This document shows positions 61,286-64,000 of a stretch of DNA of 64,000 nucleotides, one piece after another. Location of the stretch: assembly GCF_014844135.1 (NCBI RefSeq), contig NZ_CP041403.1, positions 868,001 to 932,000 of the forward strand, read 5' to 3'. Positions within the stretch are counted from its first letter, which is position 1. Each line of letters begins with the position of its first letter. The notes beneath the pieces are model-generated. The model did not search any database and was not told where the DNA came from. It saw only the letters and a program-made list of their open reading frames with translations. The translations under genes were made by a program, and so were the position numbers. Origin of the DNA: Arcobacter sp. FWKO B. Lineage in GTDB: Bacteria; Campylobacterota; Campylobacteria; Campylobacterales; Arcobacteraceae.

Positions 61286-62113
61286 CTATACCTTCATATT
61301 GTTTAATAAATTATCTACAATCAGCCTAAGTTCCAAAGTTGTTTGATCACCATCAAACTCCTTTGCAAACAGTTTTCTCAATCTACCAGTTGTTGCAATA
61401 TTTTGCGACATTGAAACGCTTCCTAGATATTTTAACATAAAATTACTGTTAAGTCTATTTTTTTGTGCAAGATTTTTTATCGATTCTGTTATAGCTTGAC
61501 CAGTTTGATAACTTTTTGTATGATTAAAAGCTATTAATAATGAATCTTTATATGAACTTATCATTTTCATCAATGCATAAACATCTGTTAAAGCACTTGG
61601 ATCTGTCGTTGTTACAGCAAGTACATTTGGACTAATATCTAAAAACTCTTTTACATATTCATTAAGCCCAGCTCCTGTATCTATAAGAAGGATATCAAAC
61701 TCATCAAGTTTTAAAATATCATTTACAATTCTTGTAAATACAAAACTAGTTGCTTTAGATGAATACTCATAGCCACTTTTACCAGCAATTAGTGTTATAT
61801 TCTCATAAGGTGTTTGTACAAAAATATCTTTTACATTATCAACTTTTCCATCAATATAATCAAAAAAAGTTATTTCAGGCTTTATATTATATAAAACTTG
61901 CATATTAGCAAGTCCAATATCAGCATCAAGCACAGCAACTTTATATCCTAAACTACCCAAAATATATGAAATATTAGCTGTAAATGTTGATTTACCAACT
62001 CCACCTTTTCCAGAAGTAATAGTAACTAGTTTAGTGTTTGTTTTTATATTATCAGTACTTTTATTAGCAAGATTTACAAGCTTTTGTGCTTGGGCTGAAA
62101 TCTTATTAAACAT
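61286..62113 (-). CDS. flhG: MinD/ParA-type ATPase FlhG (flagellar number regulator)
   Basis: A 275-aa deviant Walker ATPase. The P-loop TSGKGGVGKST is at about 33-43, DADIGLANMQ at about 69-78, and the DILLIDTGAGLN switch follows. It partners FlhF to control flagellar number and placement, often through FlhF GTPase activation. It follows flhF by 3 nt. Unlike in Campylobacter, fliA is not encoded after it. Confidence 0.92.
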   Translation of the reverse strand: MFNKISAQAQKLVNLANKSTDNIKTNTKLVTITSGKGGVGKSTFTANISYILGSLGYKVAVLDADIGLANMQVLYNIKPEITFFDYIDGKVDNVKDIFVQTPYENITLIAGKSGYEYSSKATSFVFTRIVNDILKLDEFDILLIDTGAGLNEYVKEFLDISPNVLAVTTTDPSALTDVYALMKMISSYKDSLLIAFNHTKSYQTGQAITESIKNLAQKNRLNSNFMLKYLGSVSMSQNIATTGRLRKLFAKEFDGDQTTLELRLIVDNLLNNMKV

Positions 62114-62116
62114 ACA

Positions 62117-63277
62117 TTACCTCTTAGGGATTGACTGATTCATAAAACAATCTATCAAATAATTTGAATCAGCAACTATCAAATCATCTGGGACATTTTG
62201 TCCAACACTAAAATATGTAACAGATTTTTTAGTTTTGTGTGCAAAAGAGATAATATTACCAAAACTTTTTGTTTCATCAAGTTTTGTAAAAGTTAGATAA
62301 TTTATCCCAACTCTTGAATAATTTCTATAAATATCTTGCAAATCACTTTGTTTTATATTTGCTGGAAGAACTAGTATTTTTTCAATAATCATCTCTTCTA
62401 GCTTCGTTTGATACTCATTAATAAGCTCTATCTTATCAAAATCATATTGACTGCTTCCAGCTGTATCAATAAAAATATAGTTACAATCTTTTAATCTTAT
62501 GATAGCTTCTAATAATTCTTCAGGTTTTTTGACCACTTCTAAAGGAAGCCTCATAATTGTTGTATACGCTCTTAATTGCTCAATTGCACCTACTCTAAAA
62601 GAATCTAATGTAATAATCCCTACTTTATAATCAATATCAAGTTTATATGCACATCTAGCAGCAAGTTTTGCTATAGTTGTTGTTTTTCCTACACCTGTGG
62701 GACCTACAAACATAACTATCTTTCTTTGATTTTTTCTTAAAGGTACCTCATGTTTTATAGGTATTATTCTTCTTAAAATTAACTTGAAAAAATCCTTTAT
62801 CTTAGCAGGATTTGATTTTAGTGCAGGGGGAAGTTGTTGTATAGTTTTTTTCAAGATTGTATAAGTCATCTCTGTATCAAATTCATTTTGTTCAAATAAA
62901 TTATAAATATCCACAAACTCTATCGGAATAGTAAGATCAAAAAGTTGACTTTTTGGGCTCCAAAGAGATTTTTGTACATTTAAAATAGTCTCTTGCATTT
63001 TTAAAATTTCTGCTTTAAAGTCATAAAACTGTGCTATAAATTCAGTATGGATAATATCCTCACTTTTTGTTGTTTTTACTATTTTTTGTTTAGGTATTTT
63101 TTGGTGCTTTTCATACTCTTCTTCCAAAGCCACAACTACCTCATACATATTTTTACCACTAGTTTTTTTATCAGCAATTTTTTTTGTAGATATTACTATT
63201 GCATCTTCACCACACTCTTTTTGTGCATTTCTTAGAGCTATTGTTGGAGTTTCACCCAAAAATGAGAGCATATTCAT
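62117..63277 (-). CDS. flhF: Flagellar biosynthesis SRP-type GTPase FlhF
   Basis: A 386-aa protein with an N-terminal basic B domain (about 1-110), a helical N domain and an SRP-type G domain: P-loop VGPTGVGKTTTIAKLAARC at about 190-208, DSFRVGAIEQLRAY (G2/insertion box), DTAG (G3) and TKLDE (G4). It marks the polar site of flagellum assembly. It overlaps flgA by 4 nt. Confidence 0.93.
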   Translation of the reverse strand: MNMLSFLGETPTIALRNAQKECGEDAIVISTKKIADKKTSGKNMYEVVVALEEEYEKHQKIPKQKIVKTTKSEDIIHTEFIAQFYDFKAEILKMQETILNVQKSLWSPKSQLFDLTIPIEFVDIYNLFEQNEFDTEMTYTILKKTIQQLPPALKSNPAKIKDFFKLILRRIIPIKHEVPLRKNQRKIVMFVGPTGVGKTTTIAKLAARCAYKLDIDYKVGIITLDSFRVGAIEQLRAYTTIMRLPLEVVKKPEELLEAIIRLKDCNYIFIDTAGSSQYDFDKIELINEYQTKLEEMIIEKILVLPANIKQSDLQDIYRNYSRVGINYLTFTKLDETKSFGNIISFAHKTKKSVTYFSVGQNVPDDLIVADSNYLIDCFMNQSIPKR

Positions 63278-63669
63278 CTTTCTCTCCCATCTTTAAATAT
63301 TCTATGTATTGAGCCATCATGTTTTTTGATAGTAATAAAATCATCATTTTCATTGACAATCTCACCATCTGTTTTTATTTCAATACTACCAAAGTTAAAC
63401 AACACCTCTTTTGACTCATATAAACTAGCATCTTTTTCACATATTATACTTCCACTTCTGATATATTTAGATGCTGTATATTGATGTGTATTTAGCTTTT
63501 CTACTTCAAAAGGGACACATGTTCTTGGAATATCTTTTGTATCTATATGAGCAATATCAATATTTTCTGTCGTTAAAAAATCTTTAAAACTTATATTTTT
63601 TTTAGCAACAGCAATATTTTTTGCATCTAAAAAACCATATAATATAAACAAGATTATAAAAATTTTCAT
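63274..63669 (-). CDS. flgA: Short FlgA-like P-ring formation protein
   Basis: A 131-aa exported protein (signal peptide about 1-16, FLDA). Residues about 18-125 match the SAF-like C-terminal domain of FlgA (AVAKKNISFKDFLTTENIDIAHID... IIRSGSIICEKD, and FNFGSIEIKTDGEIVNENDDFITIKKHDGSIHRI). The larger N-terminal domain of the usual about 220-aa FlgA is missing. FlgA is a periplasmic chaperone for P-ring assembly. It is joined by one base to the next upstream gene (at 63669). Confidence 0.7.
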   Translation of the reverse strand: MKIFIILFILYGFLDAKNIAVAKKNISFKDFLTTENIDIAHIDTKDIPRTCVPFEVEKLNTHQYTASKYIRSGSIICEKDASLYESKEVLFNFGSIEIKTDGEIVNENDDFITIKKHDGSIHRIFKDGRER

Positions 63670-64000
63670 TAAGCCTTAACCTCTATTACACCACTGCCGT
63701 GTTCTGACACTATTTCATCAACTATTTCTTTGTACATTTTTCTAACAGGTTCTACTATAGAGCCTAGTCTTGCATTTAACATATATAACTTTTTAAGTTC
63801 AGTTTCCAAATCATCAACACTATCTCTATATTTATTAATATCTTCTCCACTATGCATAGCTTCTACTAAAGCTTTATTTAGCTCTTCTTTGGCATTTGCA
63901 AGTTCTTGCATCATCTCAAGTTTTAGCTCATTTCTATCAAGAAGTTTTTCATGATTAGCAGCTTTTATATCTTCTATATCTTGCAATATATGTTCTTGTA
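63669..64000 (-). CDS. FlgN-like flagellar chaperone (cut by window edge)
   Basis: Open to the window edge, with its likely start outside; a TTG start at 63986 is the only in-window option and is unlikely. The visible part is a long coiled-coil helix (DIEDIKAANHEKLLDRNELKLEMMQELANAKEELNKALVEA) ending with LNARLGSIVEPVRKMYKEIVDEIV. Such a helix plus an LGxxV/V-turn and Tyr-containing end resembles FlgN, the chaperone of the hook-filament junction proteins. The assignment is by pattern and context only. Confidence 0.45.
   Translation of the reverse strand, partial: QEHILQDIEDIKAANHEKLLDRNELKLEMMQELANAKEELNKALVEAMHSGEDINKYRDSVDDLETELKKLYMLNARLGSIVEPVRKMYKEIVDEIVSEHGSGVIEVKA

Overview
The window is a low-GC, gene-dense chromosome segment from a member of Campylobacterota (the former Epsilonproteobacteria). 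An Arcobacteraceae-like lineage is the best fit, at moderate confidence. The signs are the DUF2018 gene, a periplasmic-binding-protein/histidine-kinase hybrid, UbiD-type menaquinone enzymes, His-rich HypB, CfbpA-type iron uptake, and a flagellar cluster in which flhG is not followed by fliA. I saw no rRNA, tRNA, CRISPR array, prophage or intact insertion sequence. Nearly all genes have clear housekeeping or metabolic roles.

Layout. 1-4.0 kb: start of hemA, ispB, a DUF2018 gene, then an aroK / antitoxin / RelE-type toxin / hisD string, all on the minus strand. 4.0-7.8 kb: a large sensor kinase with a PLP enzyme just upstream. 7.9-12.6 kb: exbB-exbD facing a ferric iron ABC importer (fbpA-fbpB-fbpC). 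12.7-16.8 kb: a GNAT-amidohydrolase fusion, an AI-2E-family transporter and an MFS transporter. 17.1-24.3 kb: a HEPN/MNT pair, a MidA-type methyltransferase, a TolC-like channel, argD, pyrB and a UbiD-family decarboxylase. 24.3-29.8 kb: a chemoreceptor, a lipoprotein, a Na+ symporter and a HemN/HemW-like radical SAM protein. 29.8-35.8 kb: hydrogenase maturation and nickel handling (hupE, DUF364, hypB, hypC, hypD, a YhcG-like nuclease, hypE, hypA). 35.9-41.3 kb: a zinc-ribbon DNA-binding-like protein coupled to tamA-tamB. 41.3-49 kb: smpB, ispE, truB, a UvrD-like helicase, a LysR regulator, thrC and argB. 49-64 kb: one long flagellar operon (flgN-like, flgA, flhF, flhG, orf115, fliE, flgC, fliK, fliR, flhB, TPR protein, fliI, flgL, flhA).

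The most unusual signal is a set of small intergenic elements scattered across all these regions. Their arms are built of degenerate 7-nt units that usually carry a TAA or TGA triplet on one strand (for example AATARYT, TAAAATC, RRRTRAA, CCCCTAA). Several have inverted arms around one or two short hairpins. The hairpin stems differ between copies by paired, compensatory changes, which suggests selection on structure. Many copies sit immediately 3' of a stop codon, and some supply that stop codon. One stretch lies inside ispE, read in the direction that has no stop codons. A second, related core (hairpins CCCAGAT..ATCTGGG plus CCAGATT..AATCTGG) occurs three times. No transposase for either is visible here.

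Other points of interest are a toxin-antitoxin pair inside an aro-his operon, a YhcG-like nuclease inside the hyp operon, a DUF364 protein coupled to a nickel permease, a transposase-like zinc-ribbon protein coupled to tamA, and uncharacterised flagellar-operon proteins (a periplasmic TPR protein and a two-helix membrane protein).
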